In this document: positions 34,753-44,482 of the stretch, in pieces
How the letters are laid out: every line of letters begins with the position of its first letter
How positions within the stretch are numbered: the stretch's first letter is position 1
Origin: Marinobacterium stanieri
GTDB taxonomy: Bacteria; Pseudomonadota; Gammaproteobacteria; Pseudomonadales; Balneatricaceae
Length of the DNA stretch: 64,000 nucleotides
NCBI RefSeq assembly: GCF_900155945.1
Contig: NZ_FTMN01000007.1
Span: 220,520 to 284,519, forward strand
Direction: 5' to 3'
Position numbers and translations under genes: made by a program
The notes under the pieces: model-generated
What the model saw: only the letters and a program-made list of their open reading frames with translations
Told to the model about the DNA's origin: nothing
The model's database searches: none

Positions 34753-36483
34753 ATGTCCGACACTGATACCAGCCCCGCCAACTTTGGCGATTTGGGACTG
34801 TCTACTCCTATTCTTAACGCACTGGCCGATGTTGGCTACGAAACGCCTTCACCGATTCAGGCGCGGAGTATTCCGCCTCTGCTCGAGGGCCAGGATCTAC
34901 TTGGTATGGCGCAAACCGGTACCGGTAAAACCGCTGCCTTTGCCCTGCCCCTGCTACAACGTATTGATACTACCGCTACTCACCCGCAACTGCTGGTATT
35001 GGCGCCGACTCGTGAACTGGCGCTGCAGGTTGCGACTGCCTGTGAAAAGTACTCCAAGCACCTGCCGGGCCTCCGCACCCTCTCCATCTATGGTGGTCAG
35101 GGCTACGACAGCCAGATCCGCGGCCTGCGCCGTGGTGCCCAGGTTATCATTGGCACCCCGGGCCGTGTAATGGATCACATTCGCCGTGGCACCCTGCAGC
35201 TGGACCGTCTGCAGTCACTGGTTCTGGATGAAGCTGACGAAATGCTGCGCATGGGCTTCATCGACGATGTCGAGTGGATCCTCCAGCATACTCCGGCCCA
35301 GCGCCAGATCGCACTGTTCTCGGCCACCATGCCGCAGGCGATCCGTCACATTGCCGAAAACTACCTGCAGGAACCGGCGGTCATCAAGATCAAGGCACAG
35401 ACCGCCACTGCCAGCACCATTCGTCAGCGTACCTGGACAGTTCGCGGCATGAGCAAGACTCAGGCCCTGACCCGTATCCTGGAGCTGCACGAGCATGAAG
35501 CCGCGCTGGTGTTCGTACGCACCAAGACGGCTACAGAATCTCTGGCTGAAGAATTGAATCAGGCAGGCTTCCCGGCAGCAGCCCTGCACGGTGATATCGC
35601 TCAGGCACAGCGTGAGCGCATCGTCAGCAAGCTGAAGAAAGGCGAGCTGGACGTGGTAATCGCCACCGACGTTGTGGCACGCGGCCTGGACGTTGAGCGT
35701 ATCAGCCACGTAATCAACTATGACATCCCCTACGACACCGAGTCGTACATCCACCGTATCGGCCGTACCGGCCGTGCCGGACGTGAAGGTGATGCCATCC
35801 TGTTCGTGACCAACCGTGAGCAGCGACTGCTGAAGCAGATCGAGCGCGCCACTCGCCAGCCACTGGACAAACTGGAGCTGCCGACCGCCAAGCAGATCAA
35901 CGCTCTGCGCGCCGAGCGCCTGCAGCAGAAGATTCTGGCTGCTGCCGAAAGCGCCAAGCTGGACGAATACATGCCGGTTATCTGCGCCCTGCAGGAGCAG
36001 TCCGAGCTGACCGCAGAGCAGCTTGTTGCGGCTACGCTGGCGTATATGCACAAGGATAAGCCCTTGTGGATGAACGAAAACGAACCTGATCCCAACCGTC
36101 CTGCGCCGCGTGAGCGTATGGACCGCGGTGATCGTGGTGATCGCGGCGACCGTCCGCGCCGCAACCAGCGCAACGAGCCGGTAGCTGACGGCATGGAGCG
36201 CTACTGGATTGGTGTTGGCCACCAGCACGGCGTGAAGCCGGGCAATATTGTCGGTGCCATTGCCAACGAAGCCGGTATCGAAAGCCGCCAGATCGGCCGC
36301 ATCAACATCGCTGAAGAATTCAGCTGCGTTGACCTGCCGTCAGGACTGGACAACCAGCAGATGCAGACACTGAAACGTGCCCGCGTGTGCGGCCAGCGCC
36401 TGGAAATCCGCCCCTGGCAGGAAAAAGGCGGTGCTCCTCGCCGTCCGCGCAAAGGCGCTCCACGCCGCCCGGCACGCGACTAA
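34753..36483 (+). CDS. deaD: DEAD-box RNA helicase DeaD/CsdA
   Basis: 576 aa. Motifs in order: Q-motif (TPSPIQARSIP), Walker A AQTGTGKT (about 57-64), PTRELA, TPGRVMDH, DEAD (LVLDEADEML), SAT, and HRIGRTGRAGR. After the helicase core is a linker with GDRGDRGDRPRR. The C-terminal RNA-binding domain (RYWIGVGHQHGVKPGNIVGA) is typical of DeaD/DbpA, and a basic tail follows. It unwinds structured RNA in ribosome assembly and mRNA decay, especially in the cold. Confidence 0.95.
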   Translation: MSDTDTSPANFGDLGLSTPILNALADVGYETPSPIQARSIPPLLEGQDLLGMAQTGTGKTAAFALPLLQRIDTTATHPQLLVLAPTRELALQVATACEKYSKHLPGLRTLSIYGGQGYDSQIRGLRRGAQVIIGTPGRVMDHIRRGTLQLDRLQSLVLDEADEMLRMGFIDDVEWILQHTPAQRQIALFSATMPQAIRHIAENYLQEPAVIKIKAQTATASTIRQRTWTVRGMSKTQALTRILELHEHEAALVFVRTKTATESLAEELNQAGFPAAALHGDIAQAQRERIVSKLKKGELDVVIATDVVARGLDVERISHVINYDIPYDTESYIHRIGRTGRAGREGDAILFVTNREQRLLKQIERATRQPLDKLELPTAKQINALRAERLQQKILAAAESAKLDEYMPVICALQEQSELTAEQLVAATLAYMHKDKPLWMNENEPDPNRPAPRERMDRGDRGDRGDRPRRNQRNEPVADGMERYWIGVGHQHGVKPGNIVGAIANEAGIESRQIGRINIAEEFSCVDLPSGLDNQQMQTLKRARVCGQRLEIRPWQEKGGAPRRPRKGAPRRPARD

Positions 36484-36494
36484 GCCTGCCTGAC

Positions 36495-36538
36495 GCTGCC
36501 GCATCTCCCAGGATCTGAATGATCCAGGATGCGGCAGC
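36495..36538 (+). terminator. Long hairpin after deaD
   Basis: GCTGCCGCATC pairs with GATGCGGCAGC, with an inner GGATC/GATCC stem. It lies between the convergent deaD and argP genes. The following bases are only moderately T-rich. Confidence 0.65.
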
Positions 36539-36564
36539 ATCTTCTCTCCCTTCCCTTCCTCGTT

Positions 36565-37491
36565 TCAGTCTGGATGCGTCAACTGCGCATGCTGGTCAAA
36601 TGAGTCCAACTGTTTTTCCGCTTCAAAGACCACTGCGTCGGTCAGTGCTCGAATCAATCGAGACCCCAGATTCCATACATGCCAATACAAGGGCACGGCC
36701 AGATAGCGCCCCGGCGTCATATCAACAGCCAGACCCTGCTCGATAAGCGGCTGCCCCTGCTGATCCGGTAACATGCCACAGGCCAGACCACGCTCGATAA
36801 TGCCGCAGAACATCTGTGACGAGGGAATGCGGTGACGAGGGTATTCATGCGGCCCCAGGCCAAAGTACTGCTGCAGATACCGGTTCTGAAGTTGATCCTT
36901 ATGACTGAACTCCGCTACAGGCGCACGACGGAACCCCTCCGCCACAACACCCTCCGGGAAGTAGCGCTGCAGATACTCCGGGCTTGCCAGCGAACGATAG
37001 GGCACCACTCCCAGGGGTACACACTGACAGCCCGGTATCGCCTTGCCAGACGCCGTGATGCAGCCGACCACCTCGCCATCCTTCAGCAGCTGCTGGGTCA
37101 CATCCTGATCATCCACCTTGAGGTCCAGCAACAGACGCTGCTCGTGCACCAGCTGAGCCACGGCATCGGGAAACCAGGTTTCCAGGCTGTCGGCATTAAG
37201 CCCGATCGAGAGAGTGGTAAAACCCTGCGCATCCTGTTGGGACAAGTCCTGTAACAACTCATCTTCCAACAGACTGAGCTGGCGGTAGTATCTGAGGATT
37301 TTTTGCCCTGTTTCTGTGGCCTGGACCGGAACCGTTCGCTTCACCAATACTTGCCCCAGACGCTGCTCCAGCTGCTTTATGCGCTGGGAAACGGCCGACT
37401 GAGTGACAAAAAGCCGCTGAGCCGCGCGCTCGAAACTCTGTTCCTCTACCACCGCTGCAAGCGCAGCCAGTTGACGCATATCGAACATCAT
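36565..37491 (-). CDS. argP: LysR-type regulator ArgP
   Basis: 308 aa (the second ATG at 37488 is also possible). The N-terminal LysR wHTH reads MRQLAALAAVVEEQSFERAA with FVTQSAVSQRIKQLEQRLG. The effector domain follows. Length and divergent position next to argO are as in E. coli, where ArgP activates argO in response to arginine versus lysine. The 111-base spacer between argP and argO starts is AT-rich (TTAATTAAAAAGATTAG) and should hold the binding site. Confidence 0.9.
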   Translation of the reverse strand: MMFDMRQLAALAAVVEEQSFERAAQRLFVTQSAVSQRIKQLEQRLGQVLVKRTVPVQATETGQKILRYYRQLSLLEDELLQDLSQQDAQGFTTLSIGLNADSLETWFPDAVAQLVHEQRLLLDLKVDDQDVTQQLLKDGEVVGCITASGKAIPGCQCVPLGVVPYRSLASPEYLQRYFPEGVVAEGFRRAPVAEFSHKDQLQNRYLQQYFGLGPHEYPRHRIPSSQMFCGIIERGLACGMLPDQQGQPLIEQGLAVDMTPGRYLAVPLYWHVWNLGSRLIRALTDAVVFEAEKQLDSFDQHAQLTHPD

Positions 37492-37602
37492 TAGCCATAC
37501 TAATCATTAATTAAAAAGATTAGTTTTACTTACAATCGCTTCACACGCAACATGGCCCGCCTGAACCCGACCCCTAATGCCTTACTGGAGAGAGACACCG
37601 CC

Positions 37603-38229
37603 ATGACCCCACTACTGACTGTTGAAATGCTTGCCTGGAGCAAGGGCCTGGCCACAACGGCCGGGTTGATCATGGCGATCGGTGCCCAGAATGCCTTTGT
37701 ACTCACACAGAGCCTGCGCCGTGAGTTTCACTGGCCCATCGCCCTGACGTGCATGCTGTTTGATGTGATTCTGATTACCGCGGGCGTAGTTGGTCTGGGT
37801 GTCCTGTTCAACCAGTCGCCGCTGCTGCTGGAAGTTGCCCGCTGGGGCGGTGCCCTGTTCCTGTTCTGGTTTGGTCTGCAGGCAGCACGCCGTGCGCTCG
37901 ACAGCAAGAGCCTCACCACCGGAGGCGGCAATGTCCGCAGCCTGCGCAGCGCCCTGCTGACCACAGCTGCTGTTACCCTGCTGAACCCGCACGCCTACAT
38001 CGATACCATCGTGTTGATTGGCGGCATTGGTGGGCAATATGAACCTGACCTGCGCATCTGGTTTACCACCGGCGCCATCAGCTTTTCTGTCATCTGGTTC
38101 AGCAGCCTGTGCATTGGCGCACGCTGGCTGGCCCCCCTGTTCCGCAAACCGGCTGCCTGGCGCGTACTGGATGGCCTGATCTGTTTGATGATGTGGAGTA
38201 TTGCGGTCAGCCTGCTGGTTGTACTCTAA
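37603..38229 (+). CDS. argO: Arginine exporter ArgO (LysE family)
   Basis: 208 aa from ATG 37603 with GGAGAGAG upstream. LysE-type membrane protein with about six segments. The N-terminal signature is AIGAQNAFVLTQSLRREFHW, followed by LLNPHAYIDTIVLIGG. These match ArgO/LysE basic amino acid exporters. It is divergent from argP, its known activator in relatives. Confidence 0.9.
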   Translation: MTPLLTVEMLAWSKGLATTAGLIMAIGAQNAFVLTQSLRREFHWPIALTCMLFDVILITAGVVGLGVLFNQSPLLLEVARWGGALFLFWFGLQAARRALDSKSLTTGGGNVRSLRSALLTTAAVTLLNPHAYIDTIVLIGGIGGQYEPDLRIWFTTGAISFSVIWFSSLCIGARWLAPLFRKPAAWRVLDGLICLMMWSIAVSLLVVL

Positions 38230-38257
38230 GTCGGTAGCCCTATCTGCCGATATAAAG

Positions 38258-38282
38258 CGGGCTGCCCAATACGGGCAGCCCG
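38258..38282. terminator. GC-rich hairpin after argO
   Basis: CGGGCTGCCC and GGGCAGCCCG form a perfect 10-bp stem with loop AATAC. There is no T-run on the plus strand, so it is a weak terminator candidate. Confidence 0.45.
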
Positions 38283-38333
38283 ACCAAGCCGCAAGTTTCC
38301 GGCCAAGGACCATACCTGGGGGTATGAGTCTTA

Positions 38334-38370
38334 AACCTGAGCACTAGCCTTGAACCTGAGCACTAGCCTT
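38334..38370. repeat. 19-bp tandem repeat upstream of purT
   Basis: AACCTGAGCACTAGCCTT occurs twice (38334-38351 and 38353-38370) with one base between copies. It lies about 55 bases before the purT -10. It may be a binding site duplication or replication slippage. Confidence 0.75.
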
Positions 38371-38397
38371 AAAACGACCTAAGTATAGTCGCCAGCA

Positions 38398-38428
38398 TTG
38401 GCCTTACGGCTGGCACGCGCCCTATAAT
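38398..38428 (+). promoter_or_regulatory. Putative purT promoter
   Basis: A perfect TATAAT lies at 38423-38428. The best -35 is TTGGCC at 38398-38403 with a long 19-base spacer. No clear PurR operator was found by eye. Confidence 0.45.
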
Positions 38429-38462
38429 GCGTGAAACTTTTTCAACAGGGAGCAGCGCATTC

Positions 38463-39644
38463 ATGACCACTTTGGGCACACCATTATCAAGCACGGCCAC
38501 ACGTGTCCTCATGTGCGGAGGCGGTGAACTGGGCAAGGAAGTCGTTATCGAGCTGCAGCGCCTGGGCGTTGAAGTCATTGTGGTCGACCGCTATGCCAAC
38601 AGCCCTGCCATGCAGGTTGCTCACCGCGCTCATGTGATCTCAATGCTGGATGGCGAAGCTCTGCGCCAGGTCGTCGAGCAGGAACAGCCTCACTATATCG
38701 TGCCGGAAATCGAAGCCATTGCCACTGACACTCTGGCCGAGCTGGAACAGGAAGGCTTCACGGTTATTCCAACCGCGCGTGCCACCCAGCTCACCATGAA
38801 CCGTGAAGGCATTCGCCGGCTGGCAGCAGAAGAACTGGGGCTGACCACATCGGCCTATCAATTTGCCGGTGACGAAGACGAGTTTCGCCAGGCCGTCGCC
38901 GCCATCGGCTACCCTTGCATCGTTAAACCGATCATGAGCTCATCAGGCAAGGGCCAGAGCACTCTGCGCAGCGATGACGACCTGGAGAAAGCCTGGCAGT
39001 ACGCCCAGGAAGGCGGACGTGCCGGTGGCGGACGCGTCATCATCGAAGGCTTCGTTGATTTTGACTACGAAATCACACTGCTCACGGTTCGCCATATTGG
39101 CGGCACCAGCTTCTGTGATCCCATCGGTCACATTCAGGTTGATGGCGACTACCGCGAGTCCTGGCAGCCTCAGGCCATGACCGCCAAGGCGCTGGAGAAT
39201 GCCCGTAACGTCGCGGAGAAAGTGACAACAGCTCTGGGCGGTCACGGCATCTTTGGCGTAGAACTGTTTATCAAAGGAGATGAGGTGCTGTTCAGCGAAG
39301 TATCACCCCGCCCACATGATACTGGCCTGGTGACACTGATTTCTCAGAACCTGTCAGAATTTGCCCTGCATGCCCGCGCTATCTTGAATCTGCCGATTCC
39401 GACGCTGCGTCAGTATGGCCCTTCTGCTTCTGCCGTGATTTTGCCGACCGGAGAATCAAGCCAGACCCGCTTTGGCAACCTGCAACAGGCACTGGCGACA
39501 CCCGACACGGAATTGCGCCTGTTCGGCAAACCCGAAATACATGGTCGCCGCCGCATGGGCGTTGCCTTGGCTCTGGGTGAAGATATTGATGACGCGCGCC
39601 AGAAAGCACGCGCCTGCGCGCAGAATATAGACGTTAAGTTCTAA
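38463..39644 (+). CDS. purT: Formate-dependent phosphoribosylglycinamide formyltransferase PurT
   Basis: 393 aa from ATG 38463 (E. coli PurT is 392 aa). ATP-grasp enzyme with N-terminal [14 protein letters not shown]. The ATP-binding loop is [12 protein letters not shown], and the metal site is [20 protein letters not shown] followed by PHDTGLVTL. It converts GAR to formyl-GAR using formate and ATP in purine synthesis. A TATAAT precedes it. Confidence 0.96.
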   Translation: MTTLGTPLSSTATRVLMCGGGELGKEVVIELQRLGVEVIVVDRYANSPAMQVAHRAHVISMLDGEALRQVVEQEQPHYIVPEIEAIATDTLAELEQEGFTVIPTARATQLTMNREGIRRLAAEELGLTTSAYQFAGDEDEFRQAVAAIGYPCIVKPIMSSSGKGQSTLRSDDDLEKAWQYAQEGGRAGGGRVIIEGFVDFDYEITLLTVRHIGGTSFCDPIGHIQVDGDYRESWQPQAMTAKALENARNVAEKVTTALGGHGIFGVELFIKGDEVLFSEVSPRPHDTGLVTLISQNLSEFALHARAILNLPIPTLRQYGPSASAVILPTGESSQTRFGNLQQALATPDTELRLFGKPEIHGRRRMGVALALGEDIDDARQKARACAQNIDVKF

Positions 39645-39944
39645 TCAGCGGCGCGACTCGAACCAGGGAACCCGGCTGGTGCCGGCCGGGTGCCCATAGC
39701 CGGGATAGATCTTGTCTTCCCGTTTCACAAACCAGGGCGCACCCGTAACACTGCTTTGAGCATGGCCGTTCAGCGGAATCAACTTATCCTGCTGTACAAC
39801 AAATTCGGCGTCGGATGACTTGCCCTCGGGATGGCCGTAGCTGCGGTATACCTTACGCCCGACACGTTCGTACCAGGGCTGAAATCCCTTACCGTCGGGG
39901 TGGGTATGAGTAGGAAAATATTGCTCTTTATCCTCTGCGAACAT
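39645..39944 (-). CDS. Small protein with internal WxxR-YGHPxG repeats
   Basis: 99 aa with no signal or membrane segment. It has an internal repeat: PWYERVGRKVYRSYGHPEG (about residues 23-41) and PWFVKREDKIYPGYGHPAG (about 69-87), flanked by partial copies (HTHPDGKG at the start and PWFESRR at the end). Each unit looks like a small beta hairpin with conserved Trp, Tyr, Gly, His and Pro. The family is not recognised. It is convergent with purT. Confidence 0.65.
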   Translation of the reverse strand: MFAEDKEQYFPTHTHPDGKGFQPWYERVGRKVYRSYGHPEGKSSDAEFVVQQDKLIPLNGHAQSSVTGAPWFVKREDKIYPGYGHPAGTSRVPWFESRR

Positions 39945-40010
39945 AACGCGACTTCACCGGATTCATGAATATGTCGCAATCATAACACACCGTCTTCATT
40001 AAGAGACACG

Positions 40011-40292
40011 TCAACCCTTAATGCAAAGCAAGCGTTTCTCATTTCGACTTAACTGTTTCAACTGATATTCTCGTTTGAGCGCACTGCTGCGATCATGACC
40101 GGCTTCATGCCACACCAGCTCGACGGGGCGTCGCGCGCGAGTATACCGCGCTCCCTTGCCCGCCCGGTCGCCATTATGCTCAGCCAGACGCCTGTCCAGG
40201 TCAGTGGTTACACCGGTATAGAAGGTGCTATCCGCACACTTCAGCATGTAGACCCACCATTGTTGCAATACTGGCTTGGTACTGTGTTCCAT
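40011..40292 (-). CDS. GIY-YIG nuclease family protein (YhbQ-like)
   Basis: 93 aa, a single GIY-YIG domain. WWVYMLKCADSTFYTGVTTDLDRR contains the two aromatic strands (VYM and YTG) and the catalytic Arg. EHN follows, then ARYTRARRPVELVWHE and ALKREYQLKQLSR. Stand-alone members are small endonuclease-like proteins of unclear role. Its start lies about 70 bases from the divergent nhaD ATG. Confidence 0.9.
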   Translation of the reverse strand: MEHSTKPVLQQWWVYMLKCADSTFYTGVTTDLDRRLAEHNGDRAGKGARYTRARRPVELVWHEAGHDRSSALKREYQLKQLSRNEKRLLCIKG

Positions 40293-40365
40293 TTTACTCT
40301 GTTTAACCTACCCTGACCGGCGTAAAATCCTGCCTCCACATAATTTTGGGGGCTCGGTTCTACCG

Positions 40366-41607
40366 ATGCAAATACTATTACTGACGATTGCAGGGCTCGC
40401 CTTCCTGATGATCGTTCTGGAAGATGTGTTCCACATCAACAAGGCGAAAACCACCCTATTCCTCGGCACCCTAGCCTGGTTATTACTTTTCCTCTTTCCT
40501 CAACACGGCCTCAACAGCCAGGACATTCAAGAACAACTCAACGAGAACATCCTCGAAATCGCCAGTCTATGGCTGTTCTTGATGGCCGCCATGACCTTCG
40601 TTGCCTTCCTCAACCATCAGGGCCTGATCGAAACCATGATCTACAAGGTGTTGCCGCAACGCCTGGGTGAGCGCAAGCTCATGTTTCTGGTGGCCGGCTT
40701 CGCCTTTTTCTTCTCCTCCCTGTCAGACAACATTACCGCCACCCTGATCTCGATCGCATTGGTATTGTCACTGAAGCTGGATGCCCGCAAAACACGCCGC
40801 TTCGCGGTTCTGGTGGTATTTGCGGTTAACTCCGGAGGGGTTGCACTGATCACAGGCGACGTAACCACCCTGATGATCTTCATGCAGGAAAAGGTCGCCA
40901 TTGATGACCTGCTATGGCTCAGCTTGCCTTCACTGGTGAGCGTAATGCTGCTGGCCGGCATGCTGTCGATGCCCTTGAAGGGAGAGGTGGTGATTCACCC
41001 GACGCCGAGGCGGGATGACAAGGTCGGGATGGTGATCGGTCTTATCTTCCTGCTCACCATTTTGTCGACCATTGTGCTTAACGTGATTGCCGGCGTGCCG
41101 CCGCTGCTGACCTTCCTGTTTGGCCTTTCAATCATGTTCCTGGTGGGACGCTTGTGCTACAAGGATGACGAGCGCGAAAACCTGCTGGATTATATCCGCG
41201 TCATCGAGTTCGATACCCTGCTGTTCTTCCTGGGTATTCTGCTGCTGGTAGGCATGTTGAAAGAGATCGGCGTGCTGAATTCACTGGTACAGATTTACGA
41301 TGTCCTGCCAACGACCGGTGCCAATTTCGTCATGGGCCTGCTCTCATCCCTGGTCGATAACGTACCGCTGACAGCAGCACTGCTGAAATCCAATATCGCC
41401 ATGGATACGGCCAGCTGGCTGACACTGACTTACGCCGTTGGCGTGGGTGGCTCTCTGTTGGTGGTTGGCTCTGCAGCGGGCATAGTCGCCATGAGCAAGG
41501 TGAAGGAAATTACCTTCATCAGCTTCATGCGCTACTCACTGTATATTCTGATTGCGTATAGCGTTGGCTTTGCCGGCAGCTACCTGGTGGGCCACACCCT
41601 TCACTAA
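40366..41607 (+). CDS. nhaD: NhaD-type Na+/H+ antiporter
   Basis: 413 aa from ATG 40366, giving a clean hydrophobic N-terminus (MQILLLTIAGLAFLMIVLEDVFHINK). About 12 membrane segments. Conserved inner motifs of the family are present in both halves: SLSDNITATLISIALVLSL and SLVDNVPLTAALLKS, each with Asp-Asn in a membrane helix. It exports Na+ in exchange for H+, which suits a marine or alkaliphilic habitat. Confidence 0.9.
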   Translation: MQILLLTIAGLAFLMIVLEDVFHINKAKTTLFLGTLAWLLLFLFPQHGLNSQDIQEQLNENILEIASLWLFLMAAMTFVAFLNHQGLIETMIYKVLPQRLGERKLMFLVAGFAFFFSSLSDNITATLISIALVLSLKLDARKTRRFAVLVVFAVNSGGVALITGDVTTLMIFMQEKVAIDDLLWLSLPSLVSVMLLAGMLSMPLKGEVVIHPTPRRDDKVGMVIGLIFLLTILSTIVLNVIAGVPPLLTFLFGLSIMFLVGRLCYKDDERENLLDYIRVIEFDTLLFFLGILLLVGMLKEIGVLNSLVQIYDVLPTTGANFVMGLLSSLVDNVPLTAALLKSNIAMDTASWLTLTYAVGVGGSLLVVGSAAGIVAMSKVKEITFISFMRYSLYILIAYSVGFAGSYLVGHTLH

Positions 41608-41627
41608 AAAGGACCGCCCCCCTGGTA

Positions 41628-43025
41628 TCACACCAGAGGGGCCTTCTCACCAAACCAGGACAGATCCGACTGCAGGCTGACCACTTCCCCCACAATCACA
41701 AGTGCAGGCGCCGGTAACTGGGCCTCATCCTGCAAATCCGGCAGTGTTGCCAGTGTTCCCACCAGCACCTGCTGATCCTCAGCCGTTCCCTTGGACACAA
41801 TCGCAGCAGGCGTATCAGCCGGCTTGCCATGAGCGATGAGACCCGCACAGTTTTGCCGCAGAGTATGCAGCCCCATGTAAAAGACGATGGTCTGGTTGGG
41901 GTGCACCAGTTCTGCGTAATTCAGTTCGGTGGTTCTGTGCTTGAGCTGACCGGTAATGAATTTGACTGACTGGGCATAGTCCCGGTGCGTAAGCGGAATG
42001 CCGGCGTAGGTCGAACAGGCACTGGCCGCCGTGATACCCGGCACGACCTGGAAAGGAACACCCGCCTTCTTAAGCTCGGCAATTTCCTCGCCACCACGGC
42101 CGAAAATAAAGGGATCACCACCCTTCAAACGCACGACCCGCTTGCCCTGCAGGGCATGGTCCACCAACAGTTTGTTTATTCCTTCCTGGGGCACGGCATG
42201 GTTGTCACGCTGCTTGCCCACAAACACCAGATCGGCATCGCGGCGGCACAGATCCAGAACCTCGGGCGAAACCAAGCGGTCGTACAACACCACGTCTGCC
42301 TGCTGCATCAAGCGCAGTGCCTTGAATGTCAGCAACTCGGGATCACCGGGGCCAGCACCCACCAGATAGACTTCACCCACCTGATGGCGGGCATTACCCT
42401 CTTCAATCTGGCGCTCCAACAAGGTTTCGGCAGACTCATCCTGGCCGGCAAATACGCGTTCGGCCACCTGCCCCTGCAGCACGGACTCCCAGAATACACG
42501 GCGTTCGTTCACACTGCCAAAGCGAGCCTTCACCTTGTCACGGAAGCGGCCCACCAGCTGCCCCAGACGGCTGTAGCCGGTAGGAATCCAGGTTTCCAGT
42601 TTGGCACGCAACAGGCGCGCCAGAACCGGCGACTGACCGCCCGAACTGATACCGATTACAATGGGGGAGCGATCTACAATCGCTGGAAATACGAAGGTAC
42701 AGAGCGCCGGGCTATCCACCACATTGACCGGCACATTGCGTGCTACGGCATCATGATGGATACGCTCATTGAGGCCATCATCATCGGTTGCTGCCAGCAC
42801 CAGCACTTTGCCGTCGATCAGCGCCGCATGGTATTCACCGATAATCACCTGCCCCTGATGCAGATCCAGCATCTCATGCAGTTCCGGTAATACAGCATGG
42901 GCAACACAGGTCACCTGTGCACCGGCACGGGTCAGTAGCCGCGCCTTGCGCAAGGCAACGTCACCGCCCCCGACCAGCAGCACGGGGCGTTGTTTCAGAT
43001 CGAAAAAAAGCGGCAGATAATCCAT
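41628..43025 (-). CDS. cysG: Siroheme synthase CysG
   Basis: 465 aa, the full trifunctional length. The N-terminal dehydrogenase/ferrochelatase part has an NAD loop [16 protein letters not shown] and [18 protein letters not shown]. The C-terminal uroporphyrinogen III methyltransferase part starts near residue 217 ([19 protein letters not shown]) and has [16 protein letters not shown] and [20 protein letters not shown]. It makes siroheme for sulfite and nitrite reductases. A hairpin (CCCCTGGT/ACCAGAGGGG) overlaps its 3' end, facing nhaD. Confidence 0.95.
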   Translation of the reverse strand: MDYLPLFFDLKQRPVLLVGGGDVALRKARLLTRAGAQVTCVAHAVLPELHEMLDLHQGQVIIGEYHAALIDGKVLVLAATDDDGLNERIHHDAVARNVPVNVVDSPALCTFVFPAIVDRSPIVIGISSGGQSPVLARLLRAKLETWIPTGYSRLGQLVGRFRDKVKARFGSVNERRVFWESVLQGQVAERVFAGQDESAETLLERQIEEGNARHQVGEVYLVGAGPGDPELLTFKALRLMQQADVVLYDRLVSPEVLDLCRRDADLVFVGKQRDNHAVPQEGINKLLVDHALQGKRVVRLKGGDPFIFGRGGEEIAELKKAGVPFQVVPGITAASACSTYAGIPLTHRDYAQSVKFITGQLKHRTTELNYAELVHPNQTIVFYMGLHTLRQNCAGLIAHGKPADTPAAIVSKGTAEDQQVLVGTLATLPDLQDEAQLPAPALVIVGEVVSLQSDLSWFGEKAPLV

Positions 43026-43122
43026 GACTGAGGCTCCAGTACAGCATGTAGGATGCTCACACTATAGCCTCAAATAAGGTAATAAAAAATAATTTTTTTA
43101 TAACTTATTTAGAATTTACCGC

Positions 43123-43500
43123 TCAGTGCGCGTCATCCAGCGGGAACCGCTTGTTCAGGAATGCCACGATATCGTCGGATTCATACATCCATTCCGTATG
43201 GCCATCCTGATGATCGATGCGCAAACAAGGCACTTTCATGCGGCCACCACCTTCGATCAGGTCCTGACGATGGCGGGCATCTCCTCGCACATCACGCAGT
43301 TCAAGCGGCAGGTTAAGGCGGCGCAGGGAGCGTCGCACCTTGACGCAGAAAGGACAGGTTGGCAGCTGGTACAGTGCGAAGCCTTGCAATGCTTCTTCCA
43401 GCTGCTGCAGCTGTTGCGGCGAGCGCTTGCCGCGACGAGGAAGGGTTAAACCATGCAGGGCCATGACAATCAGGCCCAATACCCAGCGAACGACTTTCAT
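43123..43500 (-). CDS. Membrane-anchored glutaredoxin-like protein
   Basis: 125 aa. A short N-terminal hydrophobic stretch (about 5-18) may anchor it. The thioredoxin-fold domain begins near residue 40 with LYQLPTCPFCVKVRRSLRRL (CPFC redox site). The cis-Pro loop MKVPCLRI and the end MYESDDIVAFLNKRF are typical of glutaredoxin/GST-N domains. It is likely a glutathione-dependent thiol oxidoreductase. The substrate is unknown. Confidence 0.87.
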   Translation of the reverse strand: MKVVRWVLGLIVMALHGLTLPRRGKRSPQQLQQLEEALQGFALYQLPTCPFCVKVRRSLRRLNLPLELRDVRGDARHRQDLIEGGGRMKVPCLRIDHQDGHTEWMYESDDIVAFLNKRFPLDDAH

Positions 43501-43677
43501 TATGCTTTCAGCTTCCGTTAAAACGCGATGGCGCAGTGTACTACAATGACCGGGGTCAAAAAACCGTATCGACAGGGCCCTGCGCTGTCAGCCAACCCGG
43601 TATCCATGCTAAGGTAGAGCGCTTCTCTTTTAGCGAAAACTCACGCATTCACAGGCGTTTAGCGAGAATAGAACACC

Positions 43678-44448
43678 ATGGCCGATGCCAAACACCAGGT
43701 AGCCACCGATAACGAATTCCAGTTCAAGAGCACCCGTGCGTCATTGAATGAGTTGATCCTGACCTGTGACGATATCCAGCGTCTGGAACCCCAGCTTGAA
43801 GCGCACGCGGCCCGTGTACCCATGCTGTTCAGTCACATGCCGGTGATCCTGAACCTGCAGGCACTGGAAGAAACCCCTGCTTTGGAGCGGGTTAAAGCCT
43901 TGCTGGATTTGTGCCGACGCCTGTCACTGGTGCCCGTCGGCCTCAAGGCCGATCAGAATGACGCCCCGGAGCTCTGCCGCACCCTGCAACTGGCCGACTT
44001 CAGCCAACAGCGCAGCCGGCCTCAGGCGCCGGACGTTCCGGCAGCGGATGCTGAGCCCAAAGCCGAACCTGAGCCCAAACAAGAGCCTCAAACTGAACAA
44101 GAGCCCCAGCCGTCAGAACCTGTTGCCGCCCGTGTCGTCACCACCCCGGTGCGCTCCGGCCAGCAGATTTATGCCCGTGGCACCGACTTGATTGTTTTGT
44201 CTGCTGTCAGCGCCGGTGCAGAAATCATCGCTGATGGCCATATTCACGTTTATGGCCCCTTGCGGGGTCGCGCCATGGCGGGTGTAAACGGCAACACGGA
44301 TGCCCGAATATTCTGCCAGAGCATGGAGGCCGAGCTGGTTTCCATTGCCGGCTATTTCAAAACCAGTGAAGACCTGCACAGCGAATGCTGGCAACAGCCC
44401 ACACAGGCGTTGCTCAGAGGGTCTCGACTGGATACAGTTTCACTTTAA
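43678..44448 (+). CDS. minC: Septum site-determining protein MinC
   Basis: 256 aa. The N-terminal domain (1-105) inhibits FtsZ assembly. A linker (about 118-155) is rich in Pro, Glu and Gln with repeated EPKxEP units. The C-terminal beta-helix ([20 protein letters not shown], then [16 protein letters not shown]) dimerises and binds MinD. It is the first gene of minCDE. The repetitive acidic linker is longer than in E. coli MinC (231 aa). Confidence 0.95.
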   Translation: MADAKHQVATDNEFQFKSTRASLNELILTCDDIQRLEPQLEAHAARVPMLFSHMPVILNLQALEETPALERVKALLDLCRRLSLVPVGLKADQNDAPELCRTLQLADFSQQRSRPQAPDVPAADAEPKAEPEPKQEPQTEQEPQPSEPVAARVVTTPVRSGQQIYARGTDLIVLSAVSAGAEIIADGHIHVYGPLRGRAMAGVNGNTDARIFCQSMEAELVSIAGYFKTSEDLHSECWQQPTQALLRGSRLDTVSL

Positions 44449-44482
44449 TGAACCGCTTTTTCATCTTGATGGATATGCATGC

